This document shows, in pieces, positions 36,201 through 45,480 of a stretch of DNA of 64,000 bases. How positions within the stretch are numbered: position 1 is the stretch's first letter; each line of letters starts with the position of its first letter. The position numbers and the translations under genes are program-made. The DNA lies in contig VRUG01000014.1 of assembly GCA_019456255.1 (NCBI GenBank), positions 33,594-97,593 on the forward strand. Reading direction: 5' to 3'. The DNA is from Planctomycetota bacterium. GTDB taxonomy: Bacteria > Planctomycetota > Phycisphaerae > Sedimentisphaerales > Anaerobacaceae. A model generated the notes under the pieces. It was given only the letters and a program-made list of their open reading frames with translations, was not told the origin of the DNA and ran no database searches.

Positions 36201-38565
36201 AAACAATGGCGGACAGTATCGCCCGCTTGAAGCGGTTGATATAGAAAATTGCTCAGAGGGCGGATACAACATCGGATGGATGTCAAATAGTGAATGGATC
36301 GAATATACCGTCAATGTCGCCACAGCTGGAGAATATACGATAGAGGTGCGAGTTGCGTCAAACACTACCGGCGGAAACTTCCATCTTGAATTTGACGGAA
36401 CAGACGAGACAGGAAACATCAGCGTACCTTCAACTGGTGGTTGGCAGAACTGGACGACGGTTTCAGCGACAGCCACATTATCGGCAGGTACACAGATAAT
36501 GAGATTTGCCAATGCCAACAGCGGCGATGAATATAATATTAATTACTACAATTTTGTTTACAATGCACCAGCGGATACTGATCCGCCGACACCGAACCCT
36601 GCATCGTTTGCAACAGCACCTTACGCAACAGGTACAACCTCGATAGCTATGGTTGCAGCAACAGGCTCAGATGTAAGCGGTCCGGTAGAATATCGCTTTA
36701 CAGAGACCTCCGGTAACCCGGGCGGAACCAACAGTTCATGGCAGACATCGACCAGTTATACCGATAGCGGTCTCAACGCTTCAACGCAATACACATATAC
36801 AGTTCAGATGCGTGACAGCTTAGGTAATACAGGTGCCGCATCAAGTGGTGCGAATGCAACAACCGATACAGTACCAGATACTGATCCGCCGACACCGAAC
36901 CCTGCATCATTTGCGACAGCACCTTATGCAACAGGTACAACCTCGATCGCTATGATTGCAGCTACAGGTTCAGATGTAAGCGGTCCCGTAGAATACCGCT
37001 TTACAGAAACTTCTGGTAATCCGGGCGGAACCAATAGCCCATGGCAGACATCGACCAGTTATACCGATAGCGGCTTGAACGCTTCAACACAGTACACTTA
37101 CACTGTTCAGATGCGTGACAGCCTAGGTAATACAGGTACAGCTTCAAGTGGTGCAAACGCAACAACCGATGCAGTACCAGATACTGATCCGCCGACACCG
37201 AACCCTGCATCGTTTGCAACAGCACCTTACGCAACAGGTACAACCTCGATAGCTATGGTTGCAGCAACAGGCTCAGATGTAAGCGGTCCGGTAGAATATC
37301 GCTTTACAGAGACCTCCGGTAACCCGGGCGGAACCAACAGTTCATGGCAGACATCAACCAGCTATACTGATAGCGGTCTCAACGCTTCAACGCAATATAC
37401 TTACTCAGTTCAGATGCGTGACAGCTTAGGCAATACAGGTGCCGCATCAAGTGGTGCGAATGCAACAACCGATACACCTCCTGATGTTACGGCTCCTACA
37501 CCGAATCCGATGACATGGTCGGTACTGCCATATGCAACAGGCGAAACCTCGATATCAATGACAGCTACAACAGCAAGCGATACAAGCGGAGTTGAATATT
37601 ACTTTGCCAACTTGACTGACCCTGCACATGACAGCGGCTGGCAGGCAAGCAGTGTATATAATGATACAGGCCTTACAGCAGCTACCAGTTACAGCTACAC
37701 AGTTACAGCACGCGATATGAGTGTTAATCAGAATCAGGGCGGTGCCTCTACTACAGAGTCTGCAACAACTGATACTCCTACAGGCGGAACTATTTACGAT
37801 GTCGCAAATAGTGACATATTTGTGTCAGGTATCGTTAGCGGCAGCTTCGTAGATACCCAAACTTCCGACCAGGTTTATCAGTCAATTACTGAGGTTCAAT
37901 CTGGCGGTAAGCCATCAAGAAGGTACAGCACACTAGAGCATAAATGGACTATAAATGTTACAGGCGGTCAAAGTGTTACGTTTAGCGTTGAAGCTCATCG
38001 TACCGCAAGCGTAGATGGTGATAATTTCGTATTTGCTTATTCAACTGATAATGTCAATTTCAATAATATGCTAATAGTCACCAAGACATCTGATGATGAT
38101 ACACCGCAGAGCTATGTTCTTCCATCTAATATCAGCGGAACAGTCTATATCCGTGTAACTGATGCCGACAGCACAAGAGCTAACCTTGATATGGATACGC
38201 TTTATATTGATGATATGTACATTGCTTCATCAGGAGAAGTTGTTCCATGCACCCCTGCTGAAGTTCACGTTGATTCTATAGTCAGCTCAACTCAGTCGGC
38301 AGGCGGCGGAAGAAAGTATGGCAGGGTAACAGTAACTATAAAGGATGATTGTGGTAATACAATTGCTGGTGCGCAGGTTACTGGAACATTTAGCGGAAGT
38401 TTCAACGAGCAGGTAACAGCAACAACTGATGCAAGCGGCAATGCGGTATTAACAACTTCTGTTTCAGCCAAGAAGCCATCTTACATTTTATGTGTTGATA
38501 ATGTAGTTGACGGCAGCTTGCCTTACAATGCATCCGCTAATATAGAGAATTGTGACAGTTTGTAA
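33286..38565 (+). CDS. Secreted GH16-GH3-CBM6 multimodular beta-glucan hydrolase
   Basis: 1759 residues with a signal peptide (about 1-27, ending PTYAQ). GH16 laminarinase domain about 29-275: SGEIDIMES holds Glu149, Asp151 and Glu154. GH3 domain about 283-840: MTLDEKVGQMTQAE, KHF at 459-461, FLISDWEAVG with nucleophile Asp538. Then an Ig-like domain (about 843-930), a CBM6-like domain (about 938-1090: AIPGQIEAEDYD, GWMSNSEWIEYTV), three near-identical 101-residue FN3-like repeats plus a divergent fourth (about 1097-1500), and a C-terminal region seen on secreted marine enzymes. Endo- and exo-acting sites in one chain suit complete laminarin breakdown outside the cell. Confidence 0.92.
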   Translation: MRKNLISFVLVLSILTIVSILTAPTYAQYQLVWSDEFDGATINANNWEYQTGDGCAEGICGWGNNELQWYTDTVGNSYVQNGNLVIVAKAEQLNGKEFTSAKLRTKYKQDFLYGRMEARMKLPTGGGMWPAFWMMPTDEVYGGWAASGEIDIMESSNQTDYVGGAIHFGGGWPDNTYSSGTYSPGGINFADDFHTYAIEWEPTEMRWYVDGILYFTETNWWSEGGPYPAPFDQDFHFIINVAVGGNYTGCTDPGCITASLPQQMLVDWVRVYQDTPGIDIEAIISSMTLDEKVGQMTQAERNGATPADVRNYFLGSILSGGGSHPASNTPTGWADMHDSYQNEALNTRLGIPILYGVDAVHGHSNVIGATIFPHNIGLGATRDPDLMEEIGRITAKEVAMTGLEWTFSPAVMVPRDERWGRTYEGFGEDPNLQLLLAARFVKGLQGITMDGESVVACAKHFAGDGGTNNGIDQGNTICDEATLRDIHMQGYLEAINQNVATIMPSFSSWNGVKMTENTYLLTDVLKTEFGFDGFLISDWEAVGQLSGASYYDDVVLAVNAGIDMGMEPYNWQNWINAIKTAVGNGDITMTRIDDAVRRILRIKDRSGAFDTPLADRTLVNNGELGSAAHRAVAREAVRKSLVMLKNDGTLPISKGSNVFVAGKNANDIGNQCGGWTISWQGSSGNITTGTTILEGIQDAVSSGGGSVTFSENGTGSAGYDVAIVVIGETPYAEGSGYSGTLALDSTDTTCLSNIDPSVPIVVVLVSGRPMIVNSYLGGWDAFVAAWLPGTEGDGVADVLFGDFDFVGKLSHSWPVDIGQVPINVDDLPYAPLYAYDYGLSYASIPPTVSITNPSDGSNPPAGNIVIDATASDSDGSIVTVEFYEGSNYLGEDTTSPYSLTWNSMTDGCYTIMAKAIDDAGLANSDTISITVGTGCSGQQPYNGSPEAIPGQIEAEDYDTGGEGVAYHDNDGGNNGGQYRPLEAVDIENCSEGGYNIGWMSNSEWIEYTVNVATAGEYTIEVRVASNTTGGNFHLEFDGTDETGNISVPSTGGWQNWTTVSATATLSAGTQIMRFANANSGDEYNINYYNFVYNAPADTDPPTPNPASFATAPYATGTTSIAMVAATGSDVSGPVEYRFTETSGNPGGTNSSWQTSTSYTDSGLNASTQYTYTVQMRDSLGNTGAASSGANATTDTVPDTDPPTPNPASFATAPYATGTTSIAMIAATGSDVSGPVEYRFTETSGNPGGTNSPWQTSTSYTDSGLNASTQYTYTVQMRDSLGNTGTASSGANATTDAVPDTDPPTPNPASFATAPYATGTTSIAMVAATGSDVSGPVEYRFTETSGNPGGTNSSWQTSTSYTDSGLNASTQYTYSVQMRDSLGNTGAASSGANATTDTPPDVTAPTPNPMTWSVLPYATGETSISMTATTASDTSGVEYYFANLTDPAHDSGWQASSVYNDTGLTAATSYSYTVTARDMSVNQNQGGASTTESATTDTPTGGTIYDVANSDIFVSGIVSGSFVDTQTSDQVYQSITEVQSGGKPSRRYSTLEHKWTINVTGGQSVTFSVEAHRTASVDGDNFVFAYSTDNVNFNNMLIVTKTSDDDTPQSYVLPSNISGTVYIRVTDADSTRANLDMDTLYIDDMYIASSGEVVPCTPAEVHVDSIVSSTQSAGGGRKYGRVTVTIKDDCGNTIAGAQVTGTFSGSFNEQVTATTDASGNAVLTTSVSAKKPSYILCVDNVVDGSLPYNASANIENCDSL
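36574..37482 (+). repeat. Three 303-bp in-frame tandem repeats
   Basis: Units start at 36574, 36877 and 37180, an exact 303-bp period (101 codons), each opening with GATACTGATCCGCCGACACC. A more divergent fourth unit follows at about 37483-37780. The first and third units are closer to each other than to the second. They encode FN3-like spacers of the GH16-GH3 enzyme. Confidence 0.9.
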
Positions 38566-38591
38566 TACCATAGTTTTTTAGTATTTTTCAA

Positions 38592-38623
38592 GGCGAAGCA
38601 GTAAATACTGCTTCGTCTTTTTA
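38592..38623 (+). terminator. Rho-independent terminator after the GH16-GH3 gene
   Basis: CGAAGCAGT pairs with ACTGCTTCG (38594-38615), a nine-bp perfect stem with a short loop, followed by TCTTTTT. It lies 29 bp past the stop codon. Confidence 0.85.
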
Positions 38624-38828
38624 TATTATTGCAAGTATGTAGCTTAGGTTAATCCAATTTACCTCATATTTTAATATACTTTCCTTGTTTTCTTTATAAA
38701 CTGCTGTGTAAGTAACTAATTCGGCCTATTGTAAGTCTTTATTTTTACCGTAGTTTTGGATTTATACAATCAGACTCCCTATCCGATGGCAATATGGATT
38801 TTTACTACAAAAACAATGTAACTCAAAG

Positions 38829-41111
38829 CTATGAGCCGAAAGTTAGTTTTTCGGCAAGCGTATTACCTAATGGCTTGTTGTTCTTTGTCGGCTTTGCCGG
38901 GTTGGCTGGGGTTGTTTGTTTTTGGTCCGGTTTTGTGGATTGATGTTTTTCGTTGTGGGCTGGTTTTTCGTTCTGCTTGTGTTCTTTTTTCATGCTCATC
39001 GATATTCGTTTCCTGGCGATGTCTATCTCCAGCACACGAACTTTAACTTTCTGGTGCACTTTGACAACATCGGTAGGGTCTTTTACAAAATGGTCTGAAA
39101 GCTGGCTGATATGCACAAGACCATCCTGATGGACACCAACATCGATGAACGCACCGAACGCGGTAATATTCGTTACAATTCCCGGCAATTCCATGCCAAC
39201 TTCCAAATCGCCGATCGCGTTGATTCCTTCGGCGAAACTGAACAACTCAAACTGCTTTCGAGGGTCTCGGCCAGGCTTGCTAAGCTCAGCTTTAATGTCC
39301 ATCAGCGTTGGCAGACCAACCGTATCGGTAACGTAGTTTTCCAGCTTTATCTTTTCACGCAACGCCGAATTACTGATCAAATCTGCTACCGAACAATCCA
39401 AGTCCTTAGCCATAGATTTTACTATTGAATAGCTTTCGGGATGTACCGCACTTGCATCAAGCTGGTTTTTGGCATTGCGAATCCTGAGAAAACCTGCGCA
39501 CTGTTCAAATGTCTTAGCGCCCAACCCGGAAACTTTCTTCACATTCGCTCTGGAAGCGAATGGCCCGTTTTCGTTCCTGTGTAAGACTATGCTTTCAGCC
39601 AACTTAGGCCCTACTCCGGAAACATAGGTTAAGAGCTGCTTACTTGCCGTATTAACCTCAACGCCGACAGCGTTTACACAACTACTGACCGTGTCATCGA
39701 GACTGCGTTTGAGAAGTGCCTGGTCGACATCGTGTTGATACTGGCCAACACCAATGGATTTGGGGTCGATCTTTACAAGTTCGGCTAGCGGATCCATTAG
39801 TCGTCTTCCTATTGATACCGCTCCTCTGACCGTAATGTCATAGTCGGGAAATTCTTCTCTGGCAACCTGTGAAGCTGAGTAAACACTTGCCCCACTTTCA
39901 TTTACCATTACGATGTGTATCTCTTTCGGCAGGCCAATCCCACGCACAAATGCCTCGGTTTCTCTACTGGCGGTTCCGTTGCCTATCGCAATCGCCTCGA
40001 TATTGTACTCCCGGCACCAGGCCATTACCTTAGAGCCTTCACGTTTGGTGGTCGATTCGGAACCAAGTGGAAATATCACATCATTGTGCAGCAGCTTACC
40101 CTGTCTATCCAGACACACTACCTTGCAGCCAGTCCGAAAAGCCGGGTCGATAGCCAATATGCTTTTTTCACCTAACGGCGGGCCCAGTAGCAGTTGTCTC
40201 ATGTTTTCCGCAAAGACCTTTATAGCCTCTTCGTCTGCTTTCTTTTTACTCTCAAGTCGAATCTCTGTTTCCATTGAAAGCATTATCAGTCTTTTATAGC
40301 TATCGGAAATCGCAAGCTTGACCTGCTCGCCGACGGCATTTTCACTTTTGACAAACAGCGAATCAAGGATTGATATCGCCCGATCCTCATCTACTGTTAC
40401 CCGCAATAACAGGAATTTCCCCTTTGCTCCTCGACGCATCGCGAGCACCCGGTGTGATGGAGCTGATGCGACCAGTTCAGCCCAGTCGTAGTAGTCCTTA
40501 TACTTTATAGCCTCTTCTTCCTTGCCCGGTATCACCTTACAAGTGTATTGGCCTTTTTTCTGATAGAGCGATCTTATATTCGCTCTTGCCTGGGAGTCTT
40601 CACTTACCCACTCAGCGATTATGTCACGTGCCCCGGCAAGTGCGGTTTCGACGGAGTCCACCTTTTTGTCGGCGTTCACGAATTTTCCCGCTTCTTTTAC
40701 CACGTCAATATTTCCCTGCTCCAGCAGCATTTTTGCCAACGGCTCAAGCCCCTTTTCCTTTGCCATCGTAGCCCGTGTTCGCCTTTTCGGCCTGAAGGGC
40801 AGGTAAATATCCTCCAGTACAGTCATCGTCTCGGCTGCCATCACTTTGCTTTTAAGCTCAGCGGTGAGATTGCCCTGTTTTTCAAGCGACTCAAGTATTG
40901 CCTCGCATCTTTTGTCCAGTTCAGCAAGCTGTTCAAGCCTATCACGAATATTGGTTATCGCAACCTCATCAAGACTGCCTGTCACTTCTTTACGATACCT
41001 GGCAATAAATGGAACGGTGGCGTTTTCAGCCAATAGCAGAGCAACTGCCCCGACCTGCGTTGCGGTTATATTCAATTCACCCGCTATTTTGAGTATATGC
41101 TTTTCTTCCAT
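38829..41111 (-). CDS. tex: Tex transcription accessory / S1 RNA-binding protein
   Basis: 760 residues, the usual Tex length. Order: N-terminal helical domain (VPFIARYRKEVTGSLDE), the YqgF-like RNase H fold (ILAIDPAFRTGCKVV), helix-hairpin-helix modules (LLTYVSGVGPKLAESIV, KVSGLGAKTFEQCAGFLRI without its last residues) and a C-terminal S1 domain (IVTNITAFGAFIDVGVHQDG). The tail is rich in Lys, Asn and Pro. Tex binds nucleic acid and influences transcription. It lies 38 bp downstream of ettA on the same strand. Confidence 0.95.
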   Translation of the reverse strand: MEEKHILKIAGELNITATQVGAVALLLAENATVPFIARYRKEVTGSLDEVAITNIRDRLEQLAELDKRCEAILESLEKQGNLTAELKSKVMAAETMTVLEDIYLPFRPKRRTRATMAKEKGLEPLAKMLLEQGNIDVVKEAGKFVNADKKVDSVETALAGARDIIAEWVSEDSQARANIRSLYQKKGQYTCKVIPGKEEEAIKYKDYYDWAELVASAPSHRVLAMRRGAKGKFLLLRVTVDEDRAISILDSLFVKSENAVGEQVKLAISDSYKRLIMLSMETEIRLESKKKADEEAIKVFAENMRQLLLGPPLGEKSILAIDPAFRTGCKVVCLDRQGKLLHNDVIFPLGSESTTKREGSKVMAWCREYNIEAIAIGNGTASRETEAFVRGIGLPKEIHIVMVNESGASVYSASQVAREEFPDYDITVRGAVSIGRRLMDPLAELVKIDPKSIGVGQYQHDVDQALLKRSLDDTVSSCVNAVGVEVNTASKQLLTYVSGVGPKLAESIVLHRNENGPFASRANVKKVSGLGAKTFEQCAGFLRIRNAKNQLDASAVHPESYSIVKSMAKDLDCSVADLISNSALREKIKLENYVTDTVGLPTLMDIKAELSKPGRDPRKQFELFSFAEGINAIGDLEVGMELPGIVTNITAFGAFIDVGVHQDGLVHISQLSDHFVKDPTDVVKVHQKVKVRVLEIDIARKRISMSMKKEHKQNEKPAHNEKHQSTKPDQKQTTPANPAKPTKNNKPLGNTLAEKLTFGS

Positions 41112-41149
41112 GTTGTATTATATCCTCACTTCTTTTCAATATTTCTTCA

Positions 41150-42823
41150 TCATCTCATTTTAAGCCGTTTGTATTTACTACGACGGTGCGCTAGTCGCTC
41201 GGGGTTTTCCGCCTGAACCTTTTCTTCGTAGGCTGCGAAGTTGCCCTGAAACCATTGCGTCTTACCGTCCCCCTCGAATATCAACAGGTGAGTACATATA
41301 CGGTCCAGAAAAAACCGGTCGTGGCTGATCACCATAGCACAGCCCTGAAAATCTATTATCGCCTGCTCCAGGACGCGCATGGTATCCACATCGAGGTCGT
41401 TAGTCGGTTCGTCAAGAAGCAAAAGGTTGCCGCCACGTCTTAACATCTTTGCCAGATGTATTCTGTTCCTCTCGCCGCCGGAACACTCGGAGACTTTTTT
41501 TTGTTGCTGGGCGCCTTTGATATTAAACTTTGCGATATAAGCTCGGGAAGAGGTTTCTTTGCCGCCAATGTTGATCATGTCCTTGCCCCCTGATATATCC
41601 TCAAATATCGTTTTGTCGCCATCGAGTGCGTCACGATGCTGGTCAACATATCCTATGGATACTGTGGGTCCAATCTCGACCCGACCTGAATCCGGCTGCT
41701 CTTGATTTGTTATCATCTTAAAAAGTGTCGTCTTGCCAATACCATTAGGCCCAATGACACCGACGATTCCATTCGGAGGTAATTCAAATGAACAGCCATC
41801 AATCAAAAGATTATCACCAAAACCCTTGGAAACATCTTTGAAAGTAAGCACTTTCTCGCCAAGACGCTGACCTGAAGGAATCTGTATGAATACGTTACCG
41901 CGTTTGCTATTTACCGACTCGCTGGCCAGTTTTTCATAGTTGTTGATGCGTGCCTGGTTCTTCTGGTTGCGGGCCTTAGCTGTTGTGTTTATCCAATTCA
42001 GCTCACGGGCGAGGGTCTTTTGCCGCTGGCTCTCTTTCTTCTCGGTTACGCGTAAAATTTCTGCCTTCTGCTTGAGCCATGAAGAATAGTTCCCCTCAAA
42101 CGGCAAGCCTCTGCAATTGTCAAGTTCGAGTATCCATTTGGTGATATTGTCCAGGAAATAGCGGTCATGCGTTACGATGATTACAGTGCCGTGGTACTCT
42201 CGTAAAGCGGATTCGAGCCATTGTACCGTCTCTGCGTCAAGATGATTGGTAGGTTCATCAAGCAATAGCAAATCAGGTTTTTCCAGAAGTGCCATACACA
42301 ATGCCACACGTCTTCGTTCTCCACCGGAAAGCTGGCTCACCGGGGCATTATCATCAGGCAGAACCATTGCATCGGAAACGATATCTATAAAACGGTCTGT
42401 TTCCCAGCCATCACAAGTATCGATTTTATCCTGAAGAGTTCCCATCTCCTCCAGCAATTTGCTCATCTCGTCGTCGGAGAGAGGCTCGCTAAGCATTTCC
42501 GATATTTTATTGAAGCGGTCAACCATGTCCAGTGTTGGCTTGATTGCAGTAAGGAGATTCTCCCTGACAGTTCTATCCATTTCAAGCTGTGGCTCCTGGG
42601 CAACATATCGTATCTTCATTTTAGGTGCCAGTTTCGTGTCACCCTGAAAGTCCTTTTCCAGGCCAGCCATTATTTTCAGCAAGGTACTTTTGCCGGAACC
42701 GTTTTCGCCGATCACGCCGATCTTGGCACCGTAAAAGAATGACAATGATATGTCACGAAGAACTTCCTTGTTTCCGTAACTTTTACAAACATCGCTCATT
42801 TCAAATATAAATTTTGGAGGCAT
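41150..42823 (-). CDS. ettA: Energy-dependent translational throttle protein EttA (ABC-F)
   Basis: 557 residues, the normal EttA size. Two ABC domains with Walker A GENGSGKS (39-46) and GPNGIGKT, signatures QLSGGERRRVALC and ECSGGERNRIHLAKM, and LLLDEPTNHLDAETV and LLLDEPTNDLDVDTM. EttA binds the ribosomal E site and gates entry into elongation according to ADP/ATP level. AAGGAATG precedes the ATG. Transcribed together with tex. Confidence 0.93.
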   Translation of the reverse strand: MPPKFIFEMSDVCKSYGNKEVLRDISLSFFYGAKIGVIGENGSGKSTLLKIMAGLEKDFQGDTKLAPKMKIRYVAQEPQLEMDRTVRENLLTAIKPTLDMVDRFNKISEMLSEPLSDDEMSKLLEEMGTLQDKIDTCDGWETDRFIDIVSDAMVLPDDNAPVSQLSGGERRRVALCMALLEKPDLLLLDEPTNHLDAETVQWLESALREYHGTVIIVTHDRYFLDNITKWILELDNCRGLPFEGNYSSWLKQKAEILRVTEKKESQRQKTLARELNWINTTAKARNQKNQARINNYEKLASESVNSKRGNVFIQIPSGQRLGEKVLTFKDVSKGFGDNLLIDGCSFELPPNGIVGVIGPNGIGKTTLFKMITNQEQPDSGRVEIGPTVSIGYVDQHRDALDGDKTIFEDISGGKDMINIGGKETSSRAYIAKFNIKGAQQQKKVSECSGGERNRIHLAKMLRRGGNLLLLDEPTNDLDVDTMRVLEQAIIDFQGCAMVISHDRFFLDRICTHLLIFEGDGKTQWFQGNFAAYEEKVQAENPERLAHRRSKYKRLKMR

Positions 42824-42857
42824 AAACGGTCATTCCTTTTTTAATCGCGTAGTAGTA

Positions 42858-42974
42858 TCAATAGGCGAGATAACTCCCAAGTGCAACTGAGTCAAATCCT
42901 ATTCCATTATAAAATACTTCATTGGGCCTCAAAAAGCCAAGTGATTTTCTTGGGCAATTATGCAATCGATCCAT
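42858..42974 (-). pseudogene. 3' remnant of an IS30-family transposase
   Basis: 38 codons from ATG 42974 to TGA 42858. The reading MDRLHNCPRKSLGFLRPNEV matches the C-terminus of IS30-type transposases (LNNRPRK, then LGYxTPxEVF), followed by FYNGIGFDSVALGS. The frame is interrupted by a stop just upstream and no catalytic DDE region or terminal repeats remain. It lies between the two divergent ABC-F genes. Confidence 0.72.
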
Positions 42975-43108
42975 AATGTGCTGTGTCTAATGATGTATCA
43001 GGCTTCGTATATCACTTCTTATTTAGGAAGTGATCTCTTTTTTGTTCAAAAGCTACTGGTGGTTTGGTACTCTATCTAATTATACCCAAATGCTTTTTGG
43101 AGTAATCT

Positions 43109-45007
43109 ATGCCGCTTATTGCGATGCGAGATATAAAATTTAGTTTTGGTGGCCCGCTACTGCTGAGAGGTATTGACTTTCAGATCAATCCTGCAGAGAG
43201 AGTCTGTCTGCTTGGTAGAAATGGCAGCGGTAAATCGACGTTTCTGAGACTTTTACGGGGCGAGTTGGATGTCGATGGCGGTGAAATAACACGTCAGCCT
43301 CAATTACGCATCAGCATGCTGAACCAGTCTGTTCCGCAAAATATTAAGGGTAAAGTTTTTGATGTCGTTGCGGAGGGTCTGGGAAAAATCTGGGAATCGC
43401 TGGCTGAATATCATAGGCTTGCTCATGAAAATGCAGATGGTCAAGATAACGAAGCTAATGCCAGGTTACTTCGTCTTCACAATGAGCTGGACAAATCAGA
43501 TTCGTGGAAAAAAATGAATGTTGTTGAAACCGCCATATCACAGGTTTCTGTTAATGCCGAGGCGGAGTTCAGTGAACTGTCGGCGGGGCTTAAACGCAGG
43601 GTATTGCTGGCGAGGGCGTTGGCGGCTGAACCGGATATTTTGATACTGGATGAGCCTACAAATCATCTTGATATTGAGTCTATTCGCTGGATCGAGGATT
43701 TTTTATTGCGGTGTGGAAAAACGCTTTTGTTTGTGACGCATGATCGAAAATTTCTTAAAAAACTTTCAACGAGGATTATTGAAATAGATCGAGGCAGACT
43801 TTTTAACTGGGACTGCAGCTATGAAGATTATCTAAAAAGAAAAGCAGAAAATTTTGCGGCAGAGCAGAAACACAAGAAACAGTTTGATAAAAAACTTGCT
43901 GAGGAAGAACGCTGGATAAGGAAAGGTATACAGGCCAGGCGAACCCGCAATGAGTGGCGCATCAAAGCTTTGGGAAAGATGAGACAAATTCGCAGTCAAA
44001 GGCGTAATATTGATGGCCTGATGAGGATTGAGGTCAACAAGGCAGAGAGGTCTGGCGAGCTTGTGGCTAAGTTTGAAGGGGTCAGTTTTGCATATGACAA
44101 TAAAGAGTCGGAGCCGATCATTCGTGACTTTGATGCTACTATTCTCAGGGGTGACAGGATAGGTGTCATTGGACCTAATGGTATAGGCAAAACGACGCTT
44201 CTGAAGCTGTTGCTGGGAGAACTTACTGCGACCAGCGGAAAGAGCAAGCTTGGCACAAATGTCCAATGTGCTTATTTTGATCAGCTTCATGGGCAACTGG
44301 ATGTTAAAAAGAGTCTCATGGAGAATATTGGTGAAGGATATGATACGGTTACAATTAACGGCAGGAAAAAACAGGTCACAGCTTATCTTATGGATTTCAT
44401 GTTTGAGCCGGATAAAATAAAATCACCGGTGTTTAATCTTTCTGGTGGCGAACGCAACCGTTTACAGTTAGCAAAGATGTTTACGCATCCTTCTAATGTG
44501 CTTGTGCTTGATGAACCAACAAACGATCTCGACATTGAAACGTTGGAATTGTTAGAGGAAATGCTTATCGAATATCCAGGGACTGTGTTGGTGGTAAGCC
44601 ATGACAGGGCGTTCCTAAATAACATTGTAACGAGCACTTTTGTCATGGAAGGACAGGGTCAAGTAAAGGAATTTGCGGGCGGGTATGATGATTGGCTTAT
44701 TCAGCGAAAAGATGTCGAGGAGGTTAGGGAAGAAAAATCTGCAAAGAAAAAACCCTCAAGGCTCAAAACTCCAAAGTCTGTGAAACTTACTTACAATCAA
44801 AAGCGGGAGCTTGAAAAGCTGCCATGCGTTATAGAAAAACTTGAAAAGCAGATTGCGTCTTTACATAAGAAAATGGCAGAGCCTGCATTTTATAAGCAGA
44901 ATGGGGAAATAATCGCTGAGACCAATACTAATCTGGATGAGTTAGAAAGTGAGCTTGCAAATGCTTACAGCCGATGGGAAGAACTTGCATCTATTGAAGA
45001 GTTATAA
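43109..45007 (+). CDS. uup: Uup-type ABC-F ATPase
   Basis: 632 residues. Two ABC domains: Walker A GRNGSGKS (36-43) and GPNGIGKT, signatures ELSAGLKRRVLLA and NLSGGERNRLQLAKM, ABC-F motifs ILDEPTNHLDIESI and VLDEPTNDLDIETL. A basic linker (about 235-300) and a C-terminal coiled coil (about 560-632, with LTYNQKRELEKLPCVIEKLE) are typical of Uup, which acts on ribosomes or branched DNA. The first signature has SAGLK where most have SGGEx. GGAG lies 6 bases before the ATG. Confidence 0.9.
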   Translation: MPLIAMRDIKFSFGGPLLLRGIDFQINPAERVCLLGRNGSGKSTFLRLLRGELDVDGGEITRQPQLRISMLNQSVPQNIKGKVFDVVAEGLGKIWESLAEYHRLAHENADGQDNEANARLLRLHNELDKSDSWKKMNVVETAISQVSVNAEAEFSELSAGLKRRVLLARALAAEPDILILDEPTNHLDIESIRWIEDFLLRCGKTLLFVTHDRKFLKKLSTRIIEIDRGRLFNWDCSYEDYLKRKAENFAAEQKHKKQFDKKLAEEERWIRKGIQARRTRNEWRIKALGKMRQIRSQRRNIDGLMRIEVNKAERSGELVAKFEGVSFAYDNKESEPIIRDFDATILRGDRIGVIGPNGIGKTTLLKLLLGELTATSGKSKLGTNVQCAYFDQLHGQLDVKKSLMENIGEGYDTVTINGRKKQVTAYLMDFMFEPDKIKSPVFNLSGGERNRLQLAKMFTHPSNVLVLDEPTNDLDIETLELLEEMLIEYPGTVLVVSHDRAFLNNIVTSTFVMEGQGQVKEFAGGYDDWLIQRKDVEEVREEKSAKKKPSRLKTPKSVKLTYNQKRELEKLPCVIEKLEKQIASLHKKMAEPAFYKQNGEIIAETNTNLDELESELANAYSRWEELASIEEL

Positions 45008-45144
45008 GAATTAATGATAATTTCCTGGGCACAGTGTGAGTGACCCATTCTTTTTGGTGCACTTTGGTGCACTGGCATTTCGATGTCACTACCTAGTAAA
45101 TAAGCTCTTGTAAGTGTTTGACCTACAAGAGCTTATAACGAGGC

Positions 45145-45360
45145 CGAAGGGACTCGAACCCTCAACCTTCGGATCGACAGTCCGAACACGGGTTTTGTAA
45201 GTGTTTGTCGATAAATGATTAATGATTGTTATTAAATGACTTATGATGCTAACCGTAACACGACCGTAACGCGACAGTAGCCTAAAAGTGCAGGGCTGTT
45301 GCACATTCTGTTGCAAATCGGATGGCTTGGGTTAATCCATTTTCAATTCTATTTTACAAT
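45145..45360 (-). repeat. tRNA-like attachment repeat, copy A
   Basis: The 39-bp core (45145-45183) equals those at 29984 and 46712, and the next 150-170 bp also resemble copy B, including a nearly identical stretch from GGGTTTTGTAAGTG to ATTAAATGACTTATGATG. On the minus strand the core gives an anticodon arm with loop CTGTCGA and a T arm; the adjoining seven bases (CGGCCTCG side) differ from the other copies. No 5' half of a tRNA is present. The remainder of 45008-45480 holds no gene. Confidence 0.7.
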
Positions 45361-45480
45361 ATGTTTACATTCGGATGAGTTTTGAGGCCATCCGAGAACA
45401 ACCGCCTATGTTTTCAGTGATGATGATAGGGGTTAAGTGGTCATCATTATAAAATTACCAAATCGAGTTTTAATATGGCA

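Noticed and set aside
45089..45316. Minus-strand open frame of 75 codons across repeat copy A
   Set aside because: Its C-terminal half is the tRNA-like core read as protein and the same frame appears at copy B; there is no ribosome-binding site. Treated as part of the repeat.
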